64,000 nt of DNA from Shewanella avicenniae (GTDB lineage: Bacteria; Pseudomonadota; Gammaproteobacteria; Enterobacterales; Shewanellaceae), in NCBI RefSeq assembly GCF_017354945.1, contig NZ_CP071503.1:744001-808000 (forward strand), in the 5' to 3' direction. This document shows, one piece after another, positions 8,662 through 18,569 of this stretch. Below the pieces are notes generated by a model. It was not told the origin of the DNA. It was given only the letters and a program-made list of their open reading frames with translations, and did not search any database. Position numbers and translations under genes: made by a program. How positions within the stretch are numbered: the first letter of the stretch is position 1; the number at the start of each line of letters is the position of its first letter.

Positions 8662-8735
8662 GGGGAAAAGCGCCGCTCTTCCCCTATGAGTGTTGAGATT
8701 TCCACTCATCAAACGTGCATATGCGGGAGTCCATA

Positions 8736-9578
8736 ATGAGTAAGGTATTTATCATTGAACCGCAGGAAGCCGCTCAAACCGATGTAATCTCAAAAGGAAT
8801 TGAACTGGCCACGAGGTTGAACAAACAGCCGCAGGTCTTTGCTTATTGCTATGAGTATCTGCCCGACACTATTGTCTACGCCGAGGCAGAACAACAGATC
8901 ATCACCCACAAGAAAAAGCAGATGACTGAGCTGATGAATCGGCTTGGTGCTGAAGATGTGCCGGTGAATGTGATTTGGTACGAACACTTGTGCGAGCACG
9001 CGGTGAACTACACCAAGGAAAACGATTTCGATTTAATCGTGAAAGGTATCTACCACAGCGAGTGTTTATTCCCCACCGATTGGCGTCTTATCCGTACCAC
9101 CCGAGTGCCAGTGATGCTGCTGACTGATAATCCGCTGAATCAAGGCAATGGTGTGTTAATGGCGATGGATTTAGACACCATCAAGCCGGAAGAGTTAAGG
9201 CTGAATCAGCAGATCTTGGCACATGGGCAGCAGTTGGCCAAAGCGACCAACAGTGAGTTGCATCTGTCCTTTATTGTGCGAGTACCGAAGATCATTCGTG
9301 ATCTTGAGATCCTCAATCTGCAGCAATTGGTGAAGGAAGCGTATCAGCGCCATCAAGAGGTGTTGGATGAGATGGGTATTGCGAAAGACAATATCCATAT
9401 TATCTGCGGCGACCCAGCGCAATGCTTGTATCAACTTGCCTGCCGCTTACGGAGCCAATATCTGGTGATGGGCGCCTGTCAGCGGCAAAGCTTGTTTGGC
9501 TTGGCGATCGGTAATACCTCTGAAAAGATCCTCGAGCGGATCCGCAGTAACGTATTAGTAGTACCGACCACTAGCTAG
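8736..9578 (+). CDS. Tandem-domain universal stress protein (UspE-like)
   Basis: Start at 8736 rather than 8715 because GGGAG at 8725-8729 is well spaced from this ATG. 280 residues make two Usp domains in tandem, as in UspE. The second domain ends with MGACQRQSLFGLAIGNT and SNVLVVP, matching the G-x2-G-x9-G-(S/T) nucleotide-binding motif. The first domain has only a partial motif (VKGIYHSECLFPTDWRLIRTTRVPVML). Such cytoplasmic proteins help survival under starvation or oxidative stress. Its 3' end overlaps the convergent LysR gene by 8 bases. Confidence 0.87.
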   Translation: MSKVFIIEPQEAAQTDVISKGIELATRLNKQPQVFAYCYEYLPDTIVYAEAEQQIITHKKKQMTELMNRLGAEDVPVNVIWYEHLCEHAVNYTKENDFDLIVKGIYHSECLFPTDWRLIRTTRVPVMLLTDNPLNQGNGVLMAMDLDTIKPEELRLNQQILAHGQQLAKATNSELHLSFIVRVPKIIRDLEILNLQQLVKEAYQRHQEVLDEMGIAKDNIHIICGDPAQCLYQLACRLRSQYLVMGACQRQSLFGLAIGNTSEKILERIRSNVLVVPTTS

Positions 9579-10467
9579 GTTTGCGCCATACGGTGCGACG
9601 ACTTAATGCCAGCAACGCATCGGCGGCTGGCGTTAGCGGTAGGTTGTTGCGCCAGATTAAGCCAATTTGCCAGGTGAGCTCCCGCTCCATTGATCTAAAA
9701 ATCAACTTGTTACTGCCTAACTTGTGGCAAATTGGCTCAGGCATAATCGCCAAGCCCATGCCTTCTTCTACCATGGAGCCGATAAAGTCCCACTGACCAC
9801 TGCGAAAGGCGATATTGAGGTTAATGCCCTGTTCGCGGGTGATGCGGTTAAATTGCTTGGTCAGTGAAAAGTCATCGTTATACACAATGAATGGGTACTG
9901 GGCTAAATCGTGCCAGCTGATTTTTTCTTTATCGGACAGCGGGTGATGCTGTGGCAAGCAGACTTTCAGCGGATAGGCTTGCAGCAGTGATGACGAGAGC
10001 TGTTCGGTATGGGTCACCGGCAGTGCGGTAAAGCCGATGTCGATGGTGTCGGCCAGCAGCGCTTGTTCACTGCCGAAGCCACCAAATTCTTGCATCTGCA
10101 GCTCAACACCGGGGTAGGCTTTACGGAATTCGGTCAACAGGTCGATAGTGAGGCTGCTCATCATTGGACAGACGCCAAGGCGCAAGTGGCCTGACTTTAA
10201 GCCGCTGAGGTTGGCTAGGTCTTGCTCCATGCGATGCCACTGGCCCATGATCTGGCAGGCGCTGGCATGGAACAGTTGCCCAGCTTGGGTTAGCTCCACT
10301 TTTTGGTTGCTGCGGATCAGTAACTGTTGGTCGAGGGTCTCTTCCAAACGTTGGATCATCTTACTGAGAGTTGGTTGAGTCAGGTACAACTGCTCGGCGG
10401 CACGGGTAAAGTTGCCAATCTCCACTAGGCGTAAAAAGCAGTGTAACGTCTTGATCGGAACATTCAT
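9571..10467 (-). CDS. LysR family transcriptional regulator
   Basis: 298 residues. The N-terminal helix-turn-helix (FTRAAEQLYLTQPTLSKMIQ) is typical, and the remainder is the periplasmic-binding-like effector domain. The usual autoregulated target would be the divergent gene, here the 46-aa protein at 10563, 95 bp away. No structural clue gives the effector. A standard full-length member with nothing missing. Confidence 0.92.
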   Translation of the reverse strand: MNVPIKTLHCFLRLVEIGNFTRAAEQLYLTQPTLSKMIQRLEETLDQQLLIRSNQKVELTQAGQLFHASACQIMGQWHRMEQDLANLSGLKSGHLRLGVCPMMSSLTIDLLTEFRKAYPGVELQMQEFGGFGSEQALLADTIDIGFTALPVTHTEQLSSSLLQAYPLKVCLPQHHPLSDKEKISWHDLAQYPFIVYNDDFSLTKQFNRITREQGINLNIAFRSGQWDFIGSMVEEGMGLAIMPEPICHKLGSNKLIFRSMERELTWQIGLIWRNNLPLTPAADALLALSRRTVWRKPS

Positions 10468-10562
10468 GCTATTTGGGCATCCTTACTATCAATTTAATTC
10501 ATTTTACCTATTGCAGTAGCAGATATTAATCTTTAGTCGAATAAATTGACAGGAGTATTTCC

Positions 10563-10703
10563 ATGAAAGCTTATCAAGGTGGTTGGGTTAGCGCGTTATT
10601 TGATGCTGCGGTTGCACCAGTTGAAACCAAAGCAAAAAAAGACGTGACTAAGTCACAACGCAGCTCGCATGTGTTGACACCAAAAACAGTGAAACACGCA
10701 TAA
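10563..10703 (+). CDS. Small 46-residue protein, uncharacterised
   Basis: A short gene reading MKAYQGGWVSALFDAAVAP... and ending TPKTVKHA. AGGAG stands 7 bases before the ATG, and a strong terminator follows the stop at once, so it appears to be a genuine monocistronic gene. The first half is mildly hydrophobic/aromatic and the second half is basic (KAKKD, KSQRSS, KTVKHA). There is no signal peptide or cysteine. It is divergent from the LysR gene, whose product may control it. No family recognised. Confidence 0.7.
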   Translation: MKAYQGGWVSALFDAAVAPVETKAKKDVTKSQRSSHVLTPKTVKHA

Positions 10704-10733
10704 AAAACACCCGGCTAAACCGGGTGTTTTTTT
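10704..10733 (+). terminator. Intrinsic terminator of the 46-aa gene
   Basis: AAACACCCGG-ctaaa-CCGGGTGTTT followed by Ts, starting one base after the stop codon. Confidence 0.85.
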
Positions 10734-10793
10734 ATCTGCTGTTTAGCGTATTCACTTTTAAAACAGCAGCTTTGCTAACGAATTTGTTCTTCG

Positions 10794-11135
10794 TTAGGCT
10801 TTCTTCACAAACTCAGATTTGAGTTTCATCGCACCAAAGCCATCAATCTTACAATCGATGTTATGGTCGCCTTCCACCAGACGAATATTCTTCACGCGAG
10901 TGCCCACTTTCAGCGGGTTAGAAGCCCCTTTGACTTTCAGGTCTTTAATCACAGTCACGGTATCGCCATCGGCTAGCAGGTTGCCGTTTGAATCTTTAAC
11001 GATCAGTGCGTCATCTGCAGCAGCGCCCGCATCGGCAGGGTTCCATTCGTTGCCACATTCAGGGCACACCAGCATGCTGCCATCTTCATAGGTATAAGCT
11101 GATTCGCATTTTGGGCAGTTCGGCAGTTCACTCAT
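10794..11135 (-). CDS. yjdM: PhnA/YjdM-like zinc-ribbon protein
   Basis: 113 residues. The N-terminus has two CxxC pairs (CPKC...CPEC) forming a zinc ribbon. The C-terminal part ([23 protein letters not shown], here read in pieces) is the SH3-like PhnA domain. The family was named from alkylphosphonate operons, but YjdM itself has no proven role in phosphonate breakdown. No phn genes are nearby, so function is open. It is monocistronic on the minus strand. Confidence 0.88.
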   Translation of the reverse strand: MSELPNCPKCESAYTYEDGSMLVCPECGNEWNPADAGAAADDALIVKDSNGNLLADGDTVTVIKDLKVKGASNPLKVGTRVKNIRLVEGDHNIDCKIDGFGAMKLKSEFVKKA

Positions 11136-11376
11136 GGTGTAAATCTCTTTTTATCTCGGTTAACGTCCGCCCTTAGGCGCACAACTAAATAGGAAAACTT
11201 AACTTGAGGTTGGCGTTAAGCTCCTTTGGGCGCGGGATTATACCCATAAATTGCGTGTGGATTCATTGTTTGTCGTTATTTTTTCGCCAAAGCGTGATTT
11301 TGACAAAGATGAGCGGATGCCAGAGACATGCTAAAGTGTGCACCATTGAGAATTGAAATAACGGATAAAAGCCAAG

Positions 11377-12012
11377 TTGCTGCGATGTCCTTTATGCGGC
11401 GATAGTGCCGCCAAACAGCCAGTTGCCGCGCGAGTTAAACGCGATTATGTGCGTTGCGAAAAGTGTTGGTTGATCTTTATGTTGCCGAGTTCCCGCTTGA
11501 GCTTGGATGATGAGCGCGCCTATTACGCCACTCATGAAAATAACCCGGAAGACAGTGGCTATCTAAAGTTCCTGTCACGACTGACCACGCCACTCAGCCC
11601 CTATTTAGTGACGGGGATGCATGGGCTGGATTTTGGTTGTGGGCCTGGCCCTGCGATGCCGACGTTATTGGCGCCATTGCAGGTGACGCTGGATAACTAC
11701 GACCCTTATTTTTTCCCGATTGTCTTAAAGCCAAAGTACGACTTCATTACCTCCACTGAGTGTTTTGAGCATTTCCATCAGCCCGGGTTAGAACTCGATA
11801 AGCTGGTGGCGCTGTTGCCAAATGGTGGAGTGTTAGCGGTGATGACCGATAGCTGGCAGTCAGAAGCGCAGTTTTATGATTGGCACTACACCCGTGATCC
11901 GACTCACGTGAGCTTTTTTCATCGCCGCAGTTATGACTGGATTTGCCAGCATTATGGCTTAACCCTACTGGAGTGGCAGGCACCGCGGGTGGCGATTATG
12001 GCCAGAGCCTGA
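11377..12012 (+). CDS. SAM-dependent methyltransferase with N-terminal zinc ribbon
   Basis: 211 residues starting at TTG; no ATG lies upstream in frame before a stop at 11359, so the rare start is the best available. CPLC at residues 4-7 and CEKC about 20 residues later make a small zinc knuckle. LDFGCGPGPAMP is the SAM-binding glycine-rich loop of a class I methyltransferase (Methyltransf_23 type). Substrate unknown. Single gene; the strong hairpin at 12039 follows. Confidence 0.8.
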   Translation: MLRCPLCGDSAAKQPVAARVKRDYVRCEKCWLIFMLPSSRLSLDDERAYYATHENNPEDSGYLKFLSRLTTPLSPYLVTGMHGLDFGCGPGPAMPTLLAPLQVTLDNYDPYFFPIVLKPKYDFITSTECFEHFHQPGLELDKLVALLPNGGVLAVMTDSWQSEAQFYDWHYTRDPTHVSFFHRRSYDWICQHYGLTLLEWQAPRVAIMARA

Positions 12013-12038
12013 GCTGTGAGTGAGTGAACTGAAAAGGC

Positions 12039-12072
12039 GAGAGGGCCATTGATGTGCATCAATGGCCCTCTC
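12039..12072. terminator. Strong hairpin between convergent genes
   Basis: A perfect 16-bp stem (arms 12039-12054 and 12057-12072) with a 2-base loop and short T-rich flanks. Likely shared terminator of the methyltransferase gene and the nap operon. Confidence 0.7.
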
Positions 12073-12159
12073 ATTTTACCCGTTACGGTGTCGCTCCCTG
12101 ACGCCGTGAACCGGTCACTTGCGGCTGCCATGAATACCCAGCTGCAAGCGTGTTACTCG

Positions 12160-12594
12160 TTACATTTTGTAGCTGTTGCCGACCAAGGCTGTTTTGTTGT
12201 CAGCCTGTGGCACATGGCATTGGGTACAAAAATAATTTTGGCCATTGAGTGTCCCTTGAGCGTCAATCACATGGGATTTGGCTACCGGCGTGGCTTTCAT
12301 GCGCTCGGCTTTGTCCCAGCTGTGGCAGCTCATACAGCTGTTACGATCGCGATTGATGCTGTAGTCCGCTTTGTGCGGGATCAATGGTGGCTGCGCGGCA
12401 AAGTTACGGCTGATGGCGCTGCCTTTTTTCGGATAGGTGGCCATTTCCGCTGCGGGAATGGTGTCAGTCACGACGTGATTCCCCGCCAGTGATTGCACGT
12501 TGACCGGCGCAGCTGCTTGGTTTGTGGCTTGAGTTTGTTGACCGCTGCAGGCTGATAACAGCAATAATGCAGCAAGCGTAACTAATTTTTTCAT
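12160..12594 (-). CDS. napB: Periplasmic nitrate reductase diheme cytochrome c subunit NapB
   Basis: I start at 12594 (MKKLVTLA), where GGAG is 8 bases upstream; a longer frame exists but overlaps napA. 144 residues. Two heme-attachment motifs, CMSCH and CTQCH, as expected for NapB, which passes electrons to NapA. The N-terminus reads LLLLSACSGQ, which fits a lipobox with Cys as the first mature residue. If processed, this NapB would be membrane-anchored rather than freely soluble. Third gene of napDAB, 47 bases after napA. Confidence 0.93.
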   Translation of the reverse strand: MKKLVTLAALLLLSACSGQQTQATNQAAAPVNVQSLAGNHVVTDTIPAAEMATYPKKGSAISRNFAAQPPLIPHKADYSINRDRNSCMSCHSWDKAERMKATPVAKSHVIDAQGTLNGQNYFCTQCHVPQADNKTALVGNSYKM

Positions 12595-12641
12595 CTTCAT
12601 CTCTCCGCCTTGTAATAGGCAAATGGGTGGCTGAACTGCGA

Positions 12642-15125
12642 TTAGGCTTTCACTACCTTCACCGGACATTTTTTAAAGTCGGTTTCTTTAGATAGTGGGT
12701 CGGTCGCGTCGAGCAGCAGCTTGTTCACCAACTGACGTGCATCGAAAAATGGCATAAACACCACGCCACGCGGTGGCTTGTTGCGGCCATCAGTTTCTAC
12801 GCGGGTTTTCACATAACCGCGAGGTGAAGAGACCAGCACTTCATCACCACGTTGCACGCCACGGGCTTTGGCATCTTCTGGATGCATAAAGATTTGTGCA
12901 TCAGGGAAGGCGCGGTACAGCTCGGGCACCCGCGCGGTCATAGTGCCGGTGTGCCAATGTTCTAGTACACGGCCGGTACTCAACCACAAATCAAACTCTT
13001 CGTTTGGCTCTTCTGCTGCAGGTTCATAAGGCAGGGCGAAAATCACCGCTTTACCGTCAGGTTTGCCGTAGAAGTTGAAGCCTTCGCCTGCTTTGACGTA
13101 AGGGTCTGAACCTTCCACAAAGCGACGTTTGGTTTCTTGGCCGTTCACCACTGGCCAACGCATACCGCGGCTGGCGTGGTAAGCATCAAAGGCGGCTAAG
13201 TCATGCCCGTGGCCACGACCAAAGGCGGCGTATTCTTCAAACAAGCCTTTTTGAATGTAGAAACCGAAATCTTTCGCTTCGTCATTCAGCTCGGCTTGGC
13301 AATCGGTCACTGGGTATTGATTGACCTTGCCGTTGGCAAACAGGATGTCGAACAGGGTTTTGTCGGCATATTCTGGCTTTTGTGCCAGCAGCTCAGCCGG
13401 CCAGACTTCACTGACTTTGAAGCGTTTAGAAAACTCAACCACTTGCCATAAGTCAGATTTTGCCCCTTCCGGCGCTTTCACCTGTTGGTGCCACATATGG
13501 GTGCGGCGTTCTGCGTTACCGTAGGCACCTTCTTTTTCCACCCACATTGCGGTTGGCAGAATCAAGTCGGCAGTCAACGCGGTGATGGTTGGGTAAGGAT
13601 CTGACACCACAATAAAGTTGGCTGGATTACGGAAGCCGGGATAGATCTCTTCGTTGATGTTTGGCCCTGCCTGCATATTGTTGGTACACATGGTCCAGTA
13701 GCAGTTCAGCTTGCCATCTTTCAACATGCGGCTTTGCAGTACTGCGTGATAGCCAGGTTTTGGCGGAATGGTGCCTTTTGGCAAGCCCCATGCAGCCTCA
13801 CAAATATCACGATGTTTTTCGTTGGTCACTACCATGTCAGCTGGCAAACGGTGAGCAAAGGTCCCCACTTCGCGGGCGGTACCACAGGCAGACGGTTGCC
13901 CAGTCAGCGAGAATGGGCTGTTGCCTGGGGTAGCGATTTTGCCGGTCAGCAGGTGCAAGTTGTACAACATGTTATTGGCCCACACACCACGGGTGTGTTG
14001 GTTGATGCCCATGGTCCACAAACTCATGACTTTCAGATTTGGATCCGCATAGGCTTGTGCCAGTTCCAGCAGTTGTTCTTTGCTGGCACCACTCATTTCA
14101 CTGGCGTATTCCAGTGTATAAGTGCTGACGAATTTGGCGTATTCCTCAAAGCTGATTGGGGTTGATTTGCCATTGCCTGGGTTTTTGGCTTTCTTCTCTA
14201 ACGGATGATCTGGGCGTAAGCCGTAACCAATGTCGGTCACCCCAAGGGCAAAGTTAGTGTGTTTGTTTACAAAGTCGGTGTTTACCGCATTGTTTTGAAT
14301 GATGTAATTGGCAATGAAGTTGAGGATCACCAAGTCTGATTGTGGACGGAAGATAATTGGGTTATCCGCCAAACCAAAGCAGCGGTTTTCAAAGGTCGAT
14401 AACACATGCACTTTGCCTTTCGGGTTGTTCAAGCGACGACCTGACAAGCGTGCCCATAAGATGGGGTGCATCTCGGCCATGTTGGCGCCCCACAGCACAA
14501 AGTGGTCAGCGTGCTCTAAATCGTCATAGCAACCAGCAGGTTCATCGATACCAAAGGTGCGCATAAAGCCACCCACAGCTGAGGCCATACAGTGACGGGC
14601 GTTCGGGTCGATGTTGTTCGTCAGGAAACCGGCCTTGTGCAGCTTAGCCGCGGCATAACCTTCCCAGATGGTCCATTGGCCTGAACCGAACATACCGACT
14701 GAGGTTGGGCCTTTGGTTTGAATCGCAGTTTTCCACTTTTCAGCCATAGTGTCGAAGGCAACGTCCCATGAGACCGGGGTAAATTCGCCTTCTTTGTGGT
14801 ATTTGCCGTCTTTCATACGCAGCAATGGCGTGGTCAGACGGTCTTTGCCGTACATGATTTTGGAGAGGAAGTAACCTTTAATGCAGTTCAAACCGCGGTT
14901 CACCGGGCTTTCTGGATCGCCTTTGGTGGCAACCACTTTGCCCGCTTGGGTACCGACTAAAACTGAACAGCCCACACCGCAAAAACGGCACGGGGCTTTA
15001 TCCCATTTGATGTTATCTGCTTGTTCGGCGGCTTCGACCATTTTTACCGGCAGGGTGGCACCAACAACGGTGGCAGCTGCAACAGCGGCATTGGCTTTAA
15101 GGAACTCGCGGCGACTAATGCTCAT
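12642..15125 (-). CDS. napA: Periplasmic nitrate reductase catalytic subunit NapA
   Basis: 827 residues, full length. Tat signal [12 protein letters not shown] at the N-terminus. CRFCGVGC with the later NCIKG Cys gives the 4Fe-4S site. [18 protein letters not shown] contains the cysteine ligand of the Mo-bisMGD cofactor. It reduces nitrate to nitrite in the periplasm, taking electrons from NapB. It lies between napD (chaperone) and napB. No napC, napG, napH, napF or napE is adjacent, so the quinol-to-NapB step must be supplied from elsewhere. Confidence 0.97.
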   Translation of the reverse strand: MSISRREFLKANAAVAAATVVGATLPVKMVEAAEQADNIKWDKAPCRFCGVGCSVLVGTQAGKVVATKGDPESPVNRGLNCIKGYFLSKIMYGKDRLTTPLLRMKDGKYHKEGEFTPVSWDVAFDTMAEKWKTAIQTKGPTSVGMFGSGQWTIWEGYAAAKLHKAGFLTNNIDPNARHCMASAVGGFMRTFGIDEPAGCYDDLEHADHFVLWGANMAEMHPILWARLSGRRLNNPKGKVHVLSTFENRCFGLADNPIIFRPQSDLVILNFIANYIIQNNAVNTDFVNKHTNFALGVTDIGYGLRPDHPLEKKAKNPGNGKSTPISFEEYAKFVSTYTLEYASEMSGASKEQLLELAQAYADPNLKVMSLWTMGINQHTRGVWANNMLYNLHLLTGKIATPGNSPFSLTGQPSACGTAREVGTFAHRLPADMVVTNEKHRDICEAAWGLPKGTIPPKPGYHAVLQSRMLKDGKLNCYWTMCTNNMQAGPNINEEIYPGFRNPANFIVVSDPYPTITALTADLILPTAMWVEKEGAYGNAERRTHMWHQQVKAPEGAKSDLWQVVEFSKRFKVSEVWPAELLAQKPEYADKTLFDILFANGKVNQYPVTDCQAELNDEAKDFGFYIQKGLFEEYAAFGRGHGHDLAAFDAYHASRGMRWPVVNGQETKRRFVEGSDPYVKAGEGFNFYGKPDGKAVIFALPYEPAAEEPNEEFDLWLSTGRVLEHWHTGTMTARVPELYRAFPDAQIFMHPEDAKARGVQRGDEVLVSSPRGYVKTRVETDGRNKPPRGVVFMPFFDARQLVNKLLLDATDPLSKETDFKKCPVKVVKA

Positions 15126-15153
15126 GGTGTTTCCTCGTTCTTCTTGATGTTAG

Positions 15154-15417
15154 TTAGTGACTGGCTTGGTCAACTTGGTGATAGATCAGGCTGCTGGATA
15201 AAACGCCAGCCATGCCGTTAATAGCTTCAACTTGGTCGAGTAACTGCTTTTGCGACTCACCCTCTATGGTCACCACTAACTTGCCGTCTGCGGTGGCGGC
15301 ATGGACTTCGGTACCCGCCAATTGATTAATGCTGTGACTGAGCTGTTGTAGCTGTGCGGCAGCAGCATGTACCACCAAGCTGGTGATATGAAACTCCGAC
15401 GTTGCTGGGGTAGACAT
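15154..15417 (-). CDS. napD: NapD chaperone for NapA maturation
   Basis: 87 residues, the NapD size. EFHITSLVVHAAA and the ferredoxin-like beta-alpha-beta pattern (TEVHAATADGKLVVTIEG) match NapD, which binds the NapA Tat signal and controls export until cofactor insertion. First gene of the operon, 28 bp before napA. The region upstream contains a NarL/NarP-like palindrome. Confidence 0.92.
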   Translation of the reverse strand: MSTPATSEFHITSLVVHAAAAQLQQLSHSINQLAGTEVHAATADGKLVVTIEGESQKQLLDQVEAINGMAGVLSSSLIYHQVDQASH

Positions 15418-15504
15418 GATGGATGTCCTCGACTGTTGGACTGGGGTAAACAGTCCGGTTGTTACGTTGGGCGCAGTCTAGAACTTACTATTTATGCGGG
15501 AATA

Positions 15505-15520
15505 TACCTCGTCGGAGGTA
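15505..15520. promoter_or_regulatory. Candidate NarL/NarP-type site upstream of napD
   Basis: TACCTC-gtcg-GAGGTA is a perfect inverted repeat. Written as two heptamers 2 bp apart (TACCTCG-TC-GGAGGTA) it resembles the 7-2-7 arrangement bound by NarL/NarP. It lies about 88 bp before the napD start. The rest of 15418-15975 holds no gene; near nqrA there is a TTGACA at 15920 that may be a -35 box, but no convincing -10 follows. Confidence 0.5.
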
Positions 15521-15975
15521 AACGGCTGAATTGGCGATCAAGGTCAAGTTTTTGGCGTGATCGAGCTCTCATAACCTGATGATTTAGCTGGAACTTAACT
15601 ACGTTTTCCGTCGTAGTGTTCGTCAGAGTTTATCGGCATGGAATATTAGTCAAATCGCGGTAACAGCAAGGCTGTAAATTCGGCAGCAAAACGAACAAAT
15701 GTTGGCGTGTTTTGTTCGCTGTTGTTACTCCGCATCTCAACTCATAGTACTGGCACTAAAGTAAGTTTCAGTAAAGTAGCTAAAGATTCTTTATGAAATA
15801 AAAATACGTAATAAATGGCACTGTCTTGCGGCTTTCATGAATTAAAGCTGAAAATAACTACGATTTTCGTATTTATATTACAAGTTTTTAGGCTTATGTG
15901 ATTTAGGTGACGGAAATTTTTTTGACACGAATATACCATATGAACAGTTTCCAAAAATCTTGAGAGCGATCCGCA

Positions 15976-17334
15976 ATGTCAAGTACTTCTGAGCGTGTAT
16001 ATACCGTAAAAAAGGGCCTTGATGTGCCCATTTCTGGAGCGCCCAGGCAGATCATTGAACCGGCTACCGCAACTTCACAAATTGCCCTGTTGGGCTGCGA
16101 CTATGTTGGCTTAAAGCCAACCATGTTGGTTGAAGTGGGCGACCGGGTCAAAAAAGGCCAGGCGTTGTTCGAAGACAAAAGCAATCCGGGTGTCCGCTTT
16201 ACCGCCCCTGCTGCTGGTGTTGTGTCAGCAGTGAATCGCGGTGAACGACGTGTGTTGCAGTCTGTTGTCATTGATTGTGATGGTGATGACGCCATTGACT
16301 TCGGTGCAGCAGATCTTAACAGCCTCGACCGTGAAGCTGTGCAGCAAAAGCTGCTCGATAGCGGTTTATGGGCAGCACTGCGTACCCGTCCATTCTCCCG
16401 CGCCCCCAAACCTGGTTCAGCACCTGCTGGCTTATTTATCACCGCTGTGGATACCAATCCGCTGGCTGCCGACCCTCGGGTGGTGATTAATGACGCCGCC
16501 GATGACTTTGCCGCTGGGGTAAAGGTATTGCGTTTACTGACCGATGGCACTGTGTATCTGTGTCACGATGGTAACGGCGCATTGCCAGGCAGTGAAGTGC
16601 AAGGTGTTGAAAGCTATGGCTTCCAAGGCGTGCATCCTGCTGGGTTAGTCGGTACTCACATCCACTATCTGATGCCGGTCAATCAAGAGCGTCAAGCGTG
16701 GCACATCAGCTACCAAGACGTGATTGCCGTAGGTAAGTTGTTTACCACAGGTCAGTTAGATAGTAGCCGCGTGATTTCATTGGCGGGCCCATGTGTGGTT
16801 GAGCCTCGTTTGCTGCGCACCGTGATTGGCGCTAAAGCCAGTGAGTTGGTTGCCGGTCAAATCAAAGACGCTGAAGTTGCTCGCATTGTGTCGGGTTCAG
16901 TGCTCTCTGGCCATAAAGCTGAAGATGAACTGGATTTCCTCGGTCGCTTTAAGCTGCAAGTCTCGGTGCTGAAAGAAGATTATACCCAAGGTGTGTTGCC
17001 GTGGGTGTGTCCGGGAACTGATAAGTTCTCCATCACTCGCACGGTACTGTCGCGCTTTATGCCGAAGAAACTGTACGACATGACTACCCATGTGGGCGGT
17101 GCAAAACGCGCCATGATGGCCTTCGGTCAGTTAGATCGGGTTATGCCGCTGGATATTCTGCCAACCCTGTTGGTACGTGATCTGGTGGTACGCGACACTG
17201 ACGAAGCGCAACTGCTCGGCGCGCTGGAGCTAGATGAAGAAGATTTAGCCCTGTGTACCTTTGTTTGCCCAAGTAAGTACGACTTCGGTCAGGAGCTGCG
17301 TGCTTGTCTGACGATCATCGAGAGGGAAGGTTAA
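15976..17334 (+). CDS. nqrA: Na+-translocating NADH:quinone reductase subunit A
   Basis: 452 residues, normal for NqrA (N-terminus VYTVKKGLDVPISGAP is characteristic). NqrA is the peripheral cytoplasmic-side subunit implicated in quinone handling. First gene of a complete nqrABCDEF operon. Its stop overlaps the nqrB start (TAATG). The complex oxidises NADH, reduces ubiquinone and pumps Na+ outward. Confidence 0.96.
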   Translation: MSSTSERVYTVKKGLDVPISGAPRQIIEPATATSQIALLGCDYVGLKPTMLVEVGDRVKKGQALFEDKSNPGVRFTAPAAGVVSAVNRGERRVLQSVVIDCDGDDAIDFGAADLNSLDREAVQQKLLDSGLWAALRTRPFSRAPKPGSAPAGLFITAVDTNPLAADPRVVINDAADDFAAGVKVLRLLTDGTVYLCHDGNGALPGSEVQGVESYGFQGVHPAGLVGTHIHYLMPVNQERQAWHISYQDVIAVGKLFTTGQLDSSRVISLAGPCVVEPRLLRTVIGAKASELVAGQIKDAEVARIVSGSVLSGHKAEDELDFLGRFKLQVSVLKEDYTQGVLPWVCPGTDKFSITRTVLSRFMPKKLYDMTTHVGGAKRAMMAFGQLDRVMPLDILPTLLVRDLVVRDTDEAQLLGALELDEEDLALCTFVCPSKYDFGQELRACLTIIEREG

Positions 17335-18569
17335 TGAGTAAGCCTAATAAACCTGAACTTCAGGATGCCTACTACGCGCCAGGGAGCACGATTAAGGATT
17401 TCTTCCGCTCACTGTTTATCGGCCATGGCGGCAGTACCCAAGATACCGTGCATGTGCGTGATGCGATTGAAGTAAAACGGACCATGACCATTGTCGGTAT
17501 GTGTCTGTTGCCGGTCATTCTGTTTGCTATCTACAACATTGGTTTGCAAGCACAACTGGCACTCGCTGCCGGTGCTAAGTTGCCCGCAACTTGGCATCAA
17601 GCAATTTATGCTGCGCTGTTTGGTGAGTTTACTGCGGCGACCAGCACATTCGGTATGGTGTGCTACGGGCTGATTTACTATCTGCCTATCTACTTCACGG
17701 CGCTGATCACCACCCTGTTTTGGGAAGTGGTATTTGCCAAAGTCAGAAAGCAGGATCTGCACGAAGGTTTCTTCGTTACCGCGTTACTGTTTAGCTTATG
17801 TATGCCAGCCAACATCGCCTTGTGGTTAGTGGTGATGGGCATCAGCTTTGGTGTTGTGGTGGCAAAAGAGCTGTTCGGTGGCATGGGGTATAACTTCTTA
17901 AACCCTGCGCTGGCGGGCCTTGCCTTTATCTATTTTGCCTATCCAACCGAAGTATCGACTGCGGCGCAGTTGGTGGCCATTGACGGTTACACCAGTGCAA
18001 CCACATTGGATATTGCCTCTAAAACGGGTCGTATTGCCCAGCAACTGAGTTTTGCTGCTGCCGATTACAGTTGGTATCAAGCCTTCTTCGACCCGAAATG
18101 GTGGGATGCCTTCTTAGGCTTTGAAGTGGGTGCCGTGGGTGAAACCAGCACATTAGCCATTCTGCTTGGCGGCGGTGTGTTGTTGATTACCCGTTTGGCT
18201 GACTGGCGCATTGTGGCCGGCGTGTTAGTGGGCATGATCGCAACCAGTGCGGCGTTTAATCTGTTTGGTGATGCAAAAAGCGTTTACTCCTCCATGCCTT
18301 GGACTTGGCATCTGGTCACAGGTGGCTTTGCTCTGGGGATGATGTTTATGGCGACTGATCCGGTAACTACCGCTTACACCCGTCCGGGCAAGCTGATCTT
18401 CGGTTTGTTGGTGGGCTTTATGGCAATCGTTATCCGTGTGGCCAACGTCAAGATGCCTGAAGGCATCATGCTGGCGATTCTATTTGCCAACTTGTGGGCA
18501 CCGTTGTTTGACTCGCTGGTGGCACGTTTCAATATCAAACGGAGGATGAAACGTAATGGCATTCAATAA
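17334..18569 (+). CDS. nqrB: Na+-translocating NADH:quinone reductase subunit B
   Basis: 411 residues. I start at 17334 (MSKPNKPELQDAYY), overlapping the nqrA stop, rather than 30 bases upstream. Multiple membrane helices. The segment DGYTSATTLDIAS carries the threonine (SAT context) that should hold the covalent FMN; in Vibrio the corresponding motif is usually read as SGAT, so Gly is Ser-Ala shifted here. Overlaps nqrC by 14 bases, indicating translational coupling. Confidence 0.96.
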   Translation: MSKPNKPELQDAYYAPGSTIKDFFRSLFIGHGGSTQDTVHVRDAIEVKRTMTIVGMCLLPVILFAIYNIGLQAQLALAAGAKLPATWHQAIYAALFGEFTAATSTFGMVCYGLIYYLPIYFTALITTLFWEVVFAKVRKQDLHEGFFVTALLFSLCMPANIALWLVVMGISFGVVVAKELFGGMGYNFLNPALAGLAFIYFAYPTEVSTAAQLVAIDGYTSATTLDIASKTGRIAQQLSFAAADYSWYQAFFDPKWWDAFLGFEVGAVGETSTLAILLGGGVLLITRLADWRIVAGVLVGMIATSAAFNLFGDAKSVYSSMPWTWHLVTGGFALGMMFMATDPVTTAYTRPGKLIFGLLVGFMAIVIRVANVKMPEGIMLAILFANLWAPLFDSLVARFNIKRRMKRNGIQ

